Shown here piece after piece: positions 45,122 to 56,249 of a stretch of DNA of 64,000 nt. This DNA is from Chloranthus sessilifolius. Lineage: Eukaryota > Streptophyta > Magnoliopsida > Chloranthales > Chloranthaceae. The number at the start of each line of letters is the position of its first letter. Position 1 is the first letter of the stretch. The stretch is from NCBI GenBank assembly GCA_021018995.1, contig CM037595.1:98511991-98575990 (forward strand), given 5' to 3'. The notes below the pieces were generated by a model, which saw nothing but the letters and a program-made list of their open reading frames with translations, was not told where the DNA came from and searched no databases. The position numbers were made by a program, and so were the translations under genes.

Positions 45122-45940
45122 ACTTTATTTTATTGCTTTTTTAAACTCTTTACCATTATTAGAACACATATTTACACTAGTGAGGCTAATTTTCGTCCGT
45201 TTAAAGTACTTATATGTCTATTATCATAAAGCATATACCACCCAACGGCTAATATTCGTCCGTTTTGTTAACTCTATCATGGAGCATATACCACCCAACA
45301 CCACTTCGGAATTTTCCGTAGTGGCGATACAACAAAACCACACAAGATTGCACTACTGGGATAACATAAGTCTACACTGGCTCTACAAAGAATATCTTGT
45401 GCCAAAAGCAAAACTGCACAACCAAACCAATTCTCACAATCACCAAAAGAAATATTTAAAAAAAATATGCAACTGCAACAATAAATTGGTCAACTTATCG
45501 ATAAATTTTGAGGTTTTTTTAAAATATGCTCCAAACTTTATTTTTTAAAATATGCTCCGAACTTTACCAAACTTTGCAGAACTTCATTTTATTGGTTTTT
45601 TTAAACTCTTTAACATTATTAGAACACATTTACACTAGTGAGGCTATTTTTCGTCCATTTAAAGTACTTATTACTATTATCATAAAGCATATACCACCCA
45701 ACAACTAATTTTCGTCCATTTTGTTAACTCTATCATGGAGCATATACCACCCAACACCACTCCGGAATTCATCAAAATAGTGATACCACAAAACCATACA
45801 AGATTGCACTACTACGATAACATAAGCCTACATTGGCTCTACGAAGAATATCTTGTGCCAAAAGCAAACCCGCACAACCAAACCAATTCTCATAATCACC
45901 AAAAGAAATATTAAAAAAAATCTGCAGTTGCAACAGATTC
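45122..45940. repeat. Two direct copies of a 360-bp segment
   Basis: 45122-45484 and 45582-45940 share, at an offset of about 460 bp, TTAAACTCTTTA, AGCATATACCACCCAAC, TTGTGCCAAAAGCAAA and AACCAAACCAATTCTCA in the same order. Divergence is slight. Confidence 0.85.
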
Positions 45941-46130
45941 TGCGCACAAAATTGGGTTGCACAACTCTCAAACAACAAAAAAACTGCACTATGGCTACAA
46001 CAGCAGATTCTCTGCACAAAATTGGGTTCCACAACCCTCAAACAACAAAAAAAACTGCACTCTGGCTGCAACAGCAGATTCTGCCCACAGATTTGAGTTC
46101 CACAACCTCCAGGCAGCTCCACAGCTGCAA
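45935..46130. repeat. Tandem units of about 65 bp
   Basis: About three units share GCAACAGCAGATTCT, CACAAAATTGGGTT, CACAACCCTCAAACAACAAA and AACTGCACT. Confidence 0.8.
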
Positions 46131-46480
46131 ATATGAATCCTGTGCACAAATCTGGGTGACACAACCCACAAATCTGGGTTACACAACTGCAATCTGGGGT
46201 TCCGGCGAATTTCCGGGGAAAACAAGGCTAAATCCGGAAGAGGGAGAGGAGGAAGAAAAGAAATGGGTGTTTTTTGCAAAAACTGGGCTTTTACACCCTT
46301 AAAAAAAAATTCCAAACTCAAAACTGTGCTCTCGGCCGATAATTTCAAATTTCGGCCGATTATTTCAATATTCCGCGGCGGCGGGGGGGGGGGGAATAAT
46401 ATCCGTATTTTTGGCTCGGTTCAGGCCGAAACCGAGTCATCTCGGCTGAAATTTTGAAATTTCGGTCGAGATTTTGACTC

Positions 46481-48129
46481 ATGATCCTCGATCCTACCTA
46501 TCTTATGTATCTTTGGTTGGTAAACTTTCTTCTCAATGTCGCCGTCTCATCAATGAATGCAGATTAATGGAGATGGCTTTTGTACCGGTCAATCTGTATC
46601 AAATTCTTCGATGAAAATTTTCAAATACTATACTGATTCCAAAACCTTAAATCTAGGGCTGTCATTGGATCAGAATTCCCCCAGCTTCATCCATCAAGCG
46701 GCAAAGGGGCCTGAAAATTACCCACAACTGTGAAGTGGTGAACCCCCTGGTCCTAAAGCTGACCCGAGCCAACACCAGCAAGCTCCTCCATAGCTCTCCT
46801 TCCACTGGAAGCACATTTTTTCCCCTAATCACCATTTATATACAGCCCAAAAAATTATAAGGCTGTATGGATAGATTAAGCTTTGATCTATATTTTTTCT
46901 GAACTACAAAAAGTATAATACATAGATGCGGTCTATAGTAGAGATAATGTATAACCAGCTCGATACCATATAGAAAAATGCAAACAGCTAGGCTAAGGGT
47001 TACAGCACCTGCAACACAAAGCTGCCAGCAATGTTCAATCTCTCACCTCTGATGTCCAACACCAATATAATGTTCAAACACGAATTTAGGTTCAGGTTTT
47101 GGTCAGAGAAGGGAAAGAAAAAGTTTTGTAGAACAAATTGGGTATGGAGAAAGATTATCGAATCGAATGTGAAAATTATACCTCTCCAACTCTGACAGTG
47201 TTGTATGAGCCTACAGTTTTGCCAAACTTAGATCCAAAATTTACTTCTATGCTTCAACCATCGATTATTTCAAATTGGAACTGTTGACATCATGGTTCAA
47301 AACTTCGGCCTCTGCTGAACTTTTCGGTCCCCACCAAAATGAAAACTTGAAATGAAATTTCAGTCAAAATATGTATGGAGGGGAAATTTTCGGTCAAAAT
47401 TTCTGTGCAAATTTTTGGTTTCGGTCAGCCCGAAACCGAAAATGAAACTGCTATTTTTATCCTTGGTTGACATTGGATGGCAAGGATGGAAGAGTGAAAA
47501 ATCAAAATTGCATGTTGTAAAGGAATATGGAATAAATCAATAGAGAAAACTCGAAAGTAACTTTAGCAATTGAAGTATAGAAAATTGATGGTGTCCTGCA
47601 TCTGGATCATCACAGTTCAAATCATATGATCTGTGATTGTAAGTCTGATTCAAAAAAATCATAACGAAAACGATTTGTCAGATTATTGAATTTGCATATT
47701 ATTTTCAATCATATACGAACTGTAATTTGTGATATCTAGAATTGATATCATGAAGAGATTACAAGACACTAGCTACGATCCAAGTGGCATCTTTACTTAA
47801 AGAATACATACTATAATCCAAAGAGTATCCCACAAGAAGAATGCATACTACGGTCGGTGGAAGAGCCAATAAAAGTATAAAACTCATTAAAAACAATAAT
47901 GATGATGATAATAATAATACTAATAATCCATAAGTAAATTAAAATTAAAAGAAATCTTTTTCTAAATAAAGGTCTCGATTTTACAGAATTAATTTGATTT
48001 TTTAGAGCCCTAAACCCTTATTCTATAGAAATCCACTGAACTCTAATTAATTTCAAATATATATTCTTCCACAAAAAGGATTCCACATACATATAATTTT
48101 GTTGGATTCTCTTGTGCTGATGAAAATAT
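46481..48129. other. Intergenic with TTTCGG-rich relic
   Basis: About 47295-47470 begins GGTTCAAAACTTCGG and is rich in TTTCGGTC, so it is a degraded member of the GGATCAAAAT-ended group. No gene was recognised. The first exon of the RRM gene would be expected in this direction. Confidence 0.5.
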
Positions 48130-49236
48130 TTTAAGCCGATCAGCTGCCTGGATAGTGTGTATATAATTGTGGCTAGAGTTTCGGCAAACCAGATCAGAAG
48201 TATTACGGGAAAAGTGGAGACCGAGTCTCAGGGAGCTTTTGTGGGCGGTAGACAGCTCACGGATGTCGCATTGATTGTGCATGAGACGATTGAGTCCAGG
48301 TATAAATTGAAGGACCTGGGGAACAGATGGAAAATTGATAAGGAGAAGGCTTATGATCATGTTGATTGGAGATTTCTAGACTACATGTTATTCATGATGT
48401 GCTTCAGGGAAAAGTGGAGGGGTAGATTTCTAGACTACTCTTTAGCGTGGTTCTCCATTACGGTCAACTGATCATGCCGGTACTATAAGAGTTCGAGGTG
48501 CTTAGGCGGGGGGATCCGTTATCCACTTTCTTGTTCAACAGCGTGGGGGAGGGCATGAGCGGATTGATTCAAAGGGCAGGGGCGGCCAGTCTTCATTGTC
48601 TAAAAGGTTTCAAGGTGGCAAGAGAGAGTCCTGAGATTTTGCATCTCCAAAATGCTGATGATACCATGTTCTTCAGCGGGTAGGCAGGGATGAGGTTTGG
48701 AATGTAAAAGCTTTCTCCGGCCAGAAGGTGAACTTAGAAAAAACAGGTCCGGATGGAGGAAGGTCAGGTGGAGAAAACTGCTCGATTTATTGGGTGTACG
48801 TGGGATTCGTTACCCTCCACCACATATTTGGGGCTGCGATTATGTTTGGGATTCCTAAGAGGGTGTGCTTTGGGAACTGGTGGTGGAAAGGTTTGAAAAA
48901 AAAGCCAAGGTAATGAAAATGGAACTTACTATCAACCAGGGGTAGACTTACAGTACAGGCTACTTTGTCCAACTTGCCAGTGTTTTTCATGTGGATGTTT
49001 TAAGTGTCCTATTGCGGCTATTGAGAGATTGGAGCAAATCCGAAGGAATTTTTTATGGGAAGGGAAGGGAATAGCCGTAAAAATCACCTTCTAAATTGGA
49101 GTGTGTAAGCTTCTGATACAGGAGGGTGGAATCGGAATAAGGGACCTGAGATGTATGAGCCTTGCACTTCTTGGGAAGTTGTTGTGAAGGGAGGGAGGAG
49201 AAATGGAGGCGTTGTGGTAAGGGAGTAGCCTTCTAA

Positions 49237-49409
49237 GAGCATCTCCATCAGCTTATGTAAAAGCCCCATACTCCCTATTTTACATAACACAAAACTACTC
49301 TCCAGCAGGTTATGTAAAAGTTCCCTAAGCTACAAAATCTGCTACAGTATTCCCTAAATATACATAAGCAAAATGCATTATATAAAAATAGAATATTATT
49401 TTTGGGGGA

Positions 49410-49472
<63 letters not shown>

Positions 49473-49615
49473 AGAAAATAATACCTTAATACATGATTCC
49501 TTAAAATACATAATGTTGCTAGAGCATTTCGTGAAAAGGCATAATGTAAAATACATAATCATTATGTAAACTGTCCTTTACATAACCAAATTTGCATAAG
49601 CTGTTGGAGATGCTC
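49237..49615. mobile_element. PIF/Harbinger MITE inside the LINE
   Basis: The 379-bp element starts GAGCATCTCCATCAGCTTAT and ends CATAAGCTGTTGGAGATGCTC. TAA stands on both sides (49234-49236 and 49616-49618). It separates two parts of LINE coding sequence, so it inserted later. A long CT microsatellite lies within it. Confidence 0.88.
49412..49469. repeat. (CT)29 microsatellite
   Basis: An uninterrupted CT run of about 58 bp lies inside the MITE. Confidence 0.95.
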
Positions 49616-50443
49616 TAACTAGGGCATGGGCTAGAATAGTTGGCATGTTAGCACCTGTGTATGGTAGACGGCCTGCATGGTGGAGGGAGTGTGCTCGGTT
49701 GGAGATGTGTGCCAGAACTTTGCAAAATATGAATGAGTAGATGGCAGCAGGATAAGATTTTGGCAGGACATGTGGGTTGGAGGACAAATTCTGGCTGAGA
49801 AATTTGTCGTGCTCTGTAGGCTGGCTACTGACAAAGGTGCTCAAATTGCAGAGGTGGCAAAGATTTCAGAGGGCAGCAGGTGGTGGTATGTCACATTTAG
49901 AAGAAAATTGAATGAGGAAGAGCTGGACTCTACAGCCCATTTAATGGCAGAAGTGTATGCTGCTGCGCCTAATACATAAGGCGTGGATAATAGAATCTGT
50001 TGCCTTGACAGTAAAGGAGGTTTCACTGAGTAGTCCCTCTACAATCCTTCGGAATAAGGAGTCAGAGGATTGTGTGGAAGTACTTATGGAAGACTGGGGC
50101 ACCGCCCAGGATTGTGTGTGAAAGTACTTATGGTGGGATGTCAAATTTAGTATGATCATTAAGATTATATTTCTTATTATTGCTATTTATTAATATTCAT
50201 ATTATTTTTTTTGAAGCGATAATAAAACTAATATATTAAAAATAAGAAGCGAACATACCTTTTCAGGCAGCAAGACACTACCCAAAAAGAGGCCCCCCCA
50301 AAAAAACTCACCCGGGACCCTGAGCCAGGCCGCAAAGTGAAACCCCCGCACAGCACCACCTCATGGCTGACTCCGAAAACAGCACACTCGATCATCCGTC
50401 CCATAGCAGGAAGTGCTGCATCCCGTCCTCAAAATCAGACATC

Positions 50444-51262
50444 TTAACGGCATTCCCAGATATGACGAAGAATCATCCCCGTCGGCATAGCCCTTCTCTT
50501 AAAAATTCTTCCATTCCTCTCAGACCATATAGCCAAGAAAGCTGCGTAGATCATTGCCAGCCACAACTCCTTTCTAAGCCCTTCCACGTCAGCACCCTTC
50601 CACATTTCCATCAATTGGAGCGGTCTCTCTGGCATGACCCAGTCAACCTTGAAGAGCCCCAAAATCATAGACCAGATGGTACGCGTGAAGGGGCAGTGGA
50701 GAAGGATATGCGACACCGATTCGCGCTCTCTCATGCAAAGAGGGAATCTATTTCTGATCGGGATATTCCTCCTAACCAGCTGGTCCCTAGTTAGGATTCT
50801 TCCCCGCACCAGAGTCCATGAGAAGAATTTTATTTTGGGAGGAATCTTGACTCTCCAAAAATCACCCCACCACCTATCTCTAGAACCCCCCCTCTCGGCC
50901 TTCAAAATCTAATTATAGAGCGATTTGGCGGAGAAGGCCCATCAGGGAAGAGAGCTCTTCTACTTCCCACTGTCTGAGATCACGGCAAGTAGGAATCCAC
51001 CAAATCTAGGAACCCTGCTCCATCTGCCGAAAGTGTGAGATGACCGCATCCTTATCCACGGAGAGCATAAAAATCAAGGGGAACCGAAATTGAAGTTGCT
51101 GGTCCCCCACCCATATATCCTTCCAGAACCTGATCCGTTGGTCATCCCCCCAGCTGAACCTAGATCCAGCCTGAATGAAATTCGCACAACGCTTCACCTC
51201 TTTCCACCAAGCGGATGCAGTATTCGCCCTGAAGCTATAATGCCACGGTTCATCCACCACCC
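50444..51262 (-). pseudogene. LINE ORF2 C-terminal zinc-finger (zf-RVT) region
   Basis: It contains SAWWKEVKRCANFI, WGDDQRIRFWKDIWVG, then WRVKIPPKIKFFSWTLVRGR, the Cys/His segment CMRERESVSHILLHCPFTRT and WLAMIYAAFLAIWSERN. These form the C-terminal region of plant L1 ORF2. It abuts the endonuclease segment at about 51255 with a frame change. Confidence 0.85.
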
Positions 51263-51990
51263 TTCAAACCTTTCATTGAATTCAGGTTCCCGCAACCAAG
51301 CATTCACAAATCTGAATGGCCCTTGTGAAACCCCCGAGTAAACCCAGTCAGGACGGCAAACCAAGATCGGTTGATGGTCAGAGATAGTAGTATGCTGCAA
51401 TTGGACCAAAGCATTGGGCATCCCATCCAAAAAGTCCATCCCACATAAGAAACTATCCAATCTGCAGAGCGTAGGGACTTCCTGACCGTTAGAGCACGTG
51501 AAGCGCCCCCCCGCCATACCCATATCAACGAGAGCTCCTTGCGAGATGTACTCAATAAAGAGGTCCTTAGCCCTGATGTCGATCTGGCCCGTGTTTTTTC
51601 CCCCCTCTGAGCAAAGAGCGTTGAAATCACCCCCCACACAAACCGGAGAATCCCATCTACTCAACATAGCACTGAGCTCCAGGAAAAACTCCTGCCTTAA
51701 GCTATTCACCATAGGGCCGTAAACCGTAATGGCCACCCACTGCTTCCCGTTCCTAATATCCAATAGCAAAACCGCAATCACGTAACTACCCGCTTTCAAG
51801 TCAAGCAGCTTGTAGACCTTTGCGGCCCACGCCAGCAGCACCCCACCCCTACTGCCAATCGCATCAATAGCCAGCCAATCCCAAGTAGGGTCACTAATAA
51901 ATTAACCACTGTAACCAGAGGTTGAGTAGCTAGCTCCCATTTAGTCTCCTGCAACCCAATGACTTAAGCCTTCTGCCCTCTGATAAACGA
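51194..51990 (-). pseudogene. LINE ORF2 endonuclease domain
   Basis: This is an APE-type endonuclease portion with AVTVYGP-like WVAITVYGP, PVCVGGDFNALCSEGG, GRFTCSNGQ and ISDHQPILV. These are recognisable from the L1 endonuclease family, which nicks target DNA. The N-terminal part before 51841 is in another frame. It ends at FVNAWLREPEFNERFEGW, the linker that normally precedes RT. Confidence 0.85.
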
Positions 51991-52019
51991 CTTCACCAAG
52001 GACCTCTTATCCCTATGTC

Positions 52020-54454
52020 CCAAACCACAAACATTCCAACAAAGGAATGACATAAACAACATGGAAGGAGGGACCGCCCACCAGACCGACCCCACTAACA
52101 CCTCCCCTGCGGAGTCCCATAGGGGGACCCATGATCCAAGGCCCGCTTGCTCTTCCCTTTAGATCTTCGTAGACCCCTATTATGACAAACATAGAACAAT
52201 CCCCATTTAGCGTTGCCTCTTCCCTTACTTCCACTACTTCTTTCAACCTGTAGTCGCCTCCTACCCTTGTCGACAATCTCCTGATAAAGTTTGACCAATT
52301 CCTCCCGGTTACCCGTAAAGGAGACCCCGAGACTTTCCCCTAGTTTAGCCAGCCTTTCCCCTTCAGTATCCACTGCCTGAACCTTGGAAGTTACCACCGC
52401 GTCACTTTCCGAAGAGACCAATTCAATCTTGTCTGATCCGGTATTATCGCAGTGGTCAATGCCTTGCTTCCCCTTCTCCAGCAGTGGCCAGAGCAATAGG
52501 GGATTTCGCTTTTGATATGGCTCGCTCGAGGAACTGCTACAACTGCAGGCACGACCCACAGAAAGATTAGATAAACAGGTAGGCAGCCTAGGCCCCAAGG
52601 GCCCAGGCTGTGAGACATAATGTTCTTTATAGACCGGCCCGTACGAATGTCCGGGCAAAGAGGGGGCTAAGGTATCATGCCCGGATCCGATAGTCGGGTC
52701 CATGGACCCAGGGGAAGGATGCCCCTTGACCCGACCGACCATCAAAGGGACTAACCGTCTAGCATACTCGAGCGCAGGAATCCTCATCAACAGACATAGC
52801 CAATCCTTCGGTAAAAACCACTGTGCGTATCAGCAGAGCACGTGGCATTGACCGCTGTGTATAATTCCCATCCCTCGAAGACATCGACCCCTTTAACTCA
52901 GAGTCCAAGTCACCCTTACGAGACGGTTGTTTACCTCCCTGTAGCCTCTCAGAATTGGCTATGTTGACCCCACATGTCAAACCAATCTCGCCACCTGATA
53001 GCATTAAATTGACTCCTTCTGTCTCAGAGGCAGCCCCTTTACCATTAAAGTAGCACTTACCGTCGCCCTCCATATCAGCGCCTTTACCAAGGCACCCTCC
53101 ACATGTCGCTGAGCCCTCCCCTTCCTTAAATTCTCCCTCCTCGAAAAGAGAGGAGTGTTGATAAAGTCCCTTCAGTCCAGTCCTCTGCGCAGAGACGTCA
53201 ATCCTTGGGGCCATCACCTGCATAGAGGCCCATGGCACCGTCGGATCCTTGCATGGGGGCTTATAAGTCGTCTCTAGGCCTCCATTGGCGAGATGCACCT
53301 CGGAGAAAACCTTCTTCCAACCGTTCATCACCCTTCGATCAGACTGCTCCATCAAATCATGCCACGTGTTTTCAAGTTCGCAAACAGCGTTCCCGGCGGT
53401 GCCATTCACTACCGGGCCGCCCAGACCCTCGCGGTATGGAGCCTGACACGCGCGCAATTAAGTTTTGGGAGCTCCGGCGGATCCCTTCATTTCCCTTTCC
53501 CGTTAACCCCATCATTCTCGTTGAGAACTTCGTCCCTTCGGACGGTGGGTCTTCTACCTCACCAGTCCCTACCCGTCCGTCACGTACTACGCCGTTATCA
53601 ACCGAGAGTATCCCTTTACCCCACTCCAGTTCGAACCAACACCAATAGTGAGAGCCATTAACGAGGACATCTCCCCTCCTCGGTATGTTAGAAGCATCCT
53701 TGGAGGACACTGCTATCATCGCGAAGCGGATATCCTCCCCCGTTGCTGTGGAGGAATCGGTCCCGATGAAAGTCCCGCACTGTCTTCCGATACCACTGAG
53801 GACCTCATTAGTCCAAGCGTAAGGCAGTAGACCATGAATGCACAGCCAAACTTCACTCTCCCCATTTTGCCGCAATGTCCTAAACAGGTCTTCCTCTCAC
53901 CGCACAAAGCAAGCCTTCGTTTCCCCCCAGTGAGTCGTCCCGACCTTTTGCAGAAACTCAACCGTCTGTATGTATAGGTTGCCCAGCAACTGGCTCAAAG
54001 CTTAAGAGAAAGCAATCAGACGAGATTTTTGATAATCTAGTCCACTTAATGTATAGGTTGCCCAACAACTGGCTCAAAGCCTCATTAATGTAAATATGGT
54101 TTTCTCTGTAACTAGTGGTGGACCTATCAAAATAAATCAAAACCTTCCTCTTGGTATTATTAGCTTTATTATTGTCATAAATACCGCCATTAACAACCAA
54201 CGGAAACGATTGTGATCGTTGGGGGGGGCCAGCAACCGACAGCCATGTCGGAGTTGGGTTTTGAAGACCACCCCGCAAGTCGTGCCGAGCCTGAGAGAGC
54301 TCGCTCCCCCCCCTCCGAGTTCCGGCCACAACCAGCTTCTTCGCCACTTCAAGTCACCGCCCGCATCTTGAACCCACTTATTGGCCCTCTTGAACCTCCT
54401 TCCCACAATATTCCACCCATCATGTAGGTCTCTACACTGGTAAGGCGTGATCAT
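52020..54454 (-). pseudogene. LINE ORF1 (DUF4283-type), frameshifted
   Basis: Open stretches in shifting frames run from about 54454. The most typical part is SEVWLCIHGLLPYAWTNEVL with GIGRQCGTFIGTDSSTA and IRFAMIAVSS at about 53640-53875, a DUF4283-like RNA-binding segment of plant L1 ORF1. A long low-conservation region with SGSKGRGNAK near its end follows. A 31-bp repeat (TGTATAGGTTGCCCAGCAAC and its continuation) occurs at 53969-54001 and 54050-54082. ORF1 proteins bind element RNA. Confidence 0.75.
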
Positions 54455-54727
54455 AGTCTGCGTAGAACCCCTCTACCTCCCTACTCCGCCGGTATTGACA
54501 TTGAAGCAGTTGGATATAGTCATTCCCGAGTTCCAATGAGCGTCACACCCTCTAGCATGGCAACGGATCCTTCATCGGAAGTTAAGGTTGCCGCATCCAT
54601 TGCAAATCAAATCTCCCTTCAGGATGCACGCTGAATTTTCTGTTAATTAGGCTTGGAGTTTTGCTAAGACCTTTTGCGAGGCTTGGAGTTTTGCTAAGAC
54701 CCTTCAGGATGTACTATTCATATTATT

Positions 54728-55816
54728 ATTATATTAATACTGCTATTATTATATTATTTTTATTTATAATTAAATTTCTATTTGTTTTATTACTTCAGTA
54801 ATATTATTATATATTTTTATATATTATTCTTCTTAATACCACTTATTATTCTTTAAATTACTGGTTTTTTGTTATTATTATTAAATTGTCATAATTATTC
54901 GATAATCATTACTAGCATTATTATTTTTACTTCACTATTATCTCTAGATACTGCGATGATGGCATTAATAAGCTCCCGCCCCGATTACCAAAGTTGCACC
55001 TGGATACCCAAACCCATCACACCATCGATATCCGTATCTCTATTAATTTCTCTCTCTTCTTTATATCTCTGGAAATGTCCCTCCAAACTCTCTGCAAAAT
55101 GACAAATTGGGGCAACGGATGGCCAAAACAAGGCAAATAACTCAACCCTTATTACTAGTCTATTAGTTATGCTTAGACCCAATATGCATATTGAACTCTT
55201 ACGTATTATTTGTCGAATAACGTTGCAATGATGATGTGTGCGTAACCTTGACATAATTTTCCCTCCCATAATGTATATATGATAATGACGAGATCAATTT
55301 GTATTGATTGGCGTGCAAGTGATCTAACCCTCTATAACTTCTTATGATACGTATATTTACAATACGTTTAAGATTATGTAGCAAGGGCATAAGTACTACA
55401 CGGATAATTATAAATTGATACCCTAGCTAGTGGGTATCGATTGTTGACATGTTGCATGTTCATAGATAGACTATAAAGACATCAGTTATATCAATGCAAT
55501 TTGTTAATGTCGTTATTGAATTATTTATAGCAGTTGATTATGCATGTAAACTAATGAGATGCACCGTATGCGCATGCATATAAATGATTATGAGCATATA
55601 TAAATGAATAATCTGGAACAGTTGATTATCTATCCATCATTGTCGCTTCAGTTGATGATGATCGTTGAAACGATGATAACTGTTTAAAAATTGCTTGACA
55701 CATATTTGTTTGTGTCGCATGTCTCAACTCTGTCAGATATTTAAGTGTATCTAAAATATTTAGAGTGGAGACCCCCCTACGAGGCCGCATGTTTTTAGGG
55801 ACTTTGTCCATAAGTA
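54728..55816. other. AT-rich intergenic region
   Basis: The first part is TTATTA/TATATT-rich. No gene is seen. A slightly GC-richer part at 54960-55140 has no recognisable coding signal. Confidence 0.5.
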
Positions 55817-56003
55817 CATAAGATGTGATATGTGATGTGAGGTAGGGACCATCCCTGGTCGAGGGAGATATAAGATGTGATAAGTGATGTGAGGTAAGGA
55901 CCATCCCTGATGATAGGATGGCACATTGCCGCACTAAGGATCTGATGTTTGGGGCTCAACGTATAAGATGTGATATGTGATGTGAGGTAGGGACCAGCCC
56001 TGA
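55817..56003. repeat. Three dispersed copies of a 40-bp unit
   Basis: The unit ATAAGATGTGATATGTGATG with GAGGTAGGGACCATCCCTG after it occurs at about 55817-55856, 55870-55910 and 55963-56002, with one to three changes. The spacers differ. Confidence 0.85.
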
Positions 56004-56197
56004 TGAGATAGGTTGGGGTCCATATTGGCCGTTGTCACAGTAAGGATCTGCCGTAAAGGGCTCTCAATGGACCGGGTCGGCTCGGATTTCAACTTGCACC
56101 CGACACGACAATACCTGTATTCTTTATGGTGTCAACTCGGCCCGAGACCTGGACCAGGTTAATAATGCGATGGCTCGGATTGATTCAGGCCGGGCTT

Positions 56198-56249
<52 letters not shown>

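Larger units (their letters stand above)
43943..46480. mobile_element. GGATCAAAAT-ended composite element, 2.5 kb
   Basis: The left end (GGATCAAAATCTTGGTTTCG) and right end (opposite strand GAGTCAAAATCTCGACCGAA) resemble the ends of 37215-37726. Inside are CGCTCGAGCGAGA-type repeats (about 44805-44985), a direct repeat of about 360 bp (45122-45484 and 45582-45940) and units of about 65 bp (about 45935-46130). No transposase is recognised. It may be a MITE-like pair of ends around older LTR-like sequence. It lies directly upstream of the visible RRM exons. Confidence 0.5.
48130..50160 (+). mobile_element. L1-type LINE, 5'-truncated, interrupted by a MITE
   Basis: Reading on the plus strand, it begins inside the reverse transcriptase domain (KPISCLDSVYIIVARVSANQ) and continues through QGAFVGGRQLTDVALIVHE and EKAYDHVDWRFLDYML. 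RGDPLSTFLF and NADDTMFF follow, the latter a changed form of the usual FADD box. Then comes the region EGGIGIRDL, MSLALLGKLL before the C-terminal zinc finger. After the MITE at 49237-49615 it resumes with VGGQILAEKFV and DSKGGFT. Frameshifts and stops are frequent. Everything upstream of the RT fingers is missing, as usual for 5'-truncated LINE copies. Confidence 0.85.
50207..54714 (-). mobile_element. L1-type LINE with 13-bp TSD, RT core deleted
   Basis: The element reads on the minus strand and ends in a short A run (T run at 50205-50212 on plus). The 13-bp sequence TATTCATATTATT flanks it at 50194-50206 and 54715-54727. From its 5' end it has a leader with a duplicated GGCTTGGAGTTTTGCTAAGA, then ORF1, then an endonuclease domain. 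It jumps directly to the region near the C-terminal zinc-finger domain, so the reverse transcriptase core is absent. The length is 4508 bp. The clear duplication indicates a normal target-primed insertion of a full 5' end, with the deletion either pre-existing or later. Confidence 0.9.

Noticed and set aside
44982-45548. 188-codon plus-strand open frame
   Set aside because: It lies in a duplicated non-coding segment of a composite element, with skewed composition and no known domain.
45853-46348. Overlapping open frames on both strands
   Set aside because: They follow the 65-bp tandem units, which keep frames open by chance.
46382-46395. G run as a functional G-quadruplex
   Set aside because: A single run of about 14 G in a repeat is noted, but one run does not make a quadruplex motif, and run length may be a sequencing artefact.
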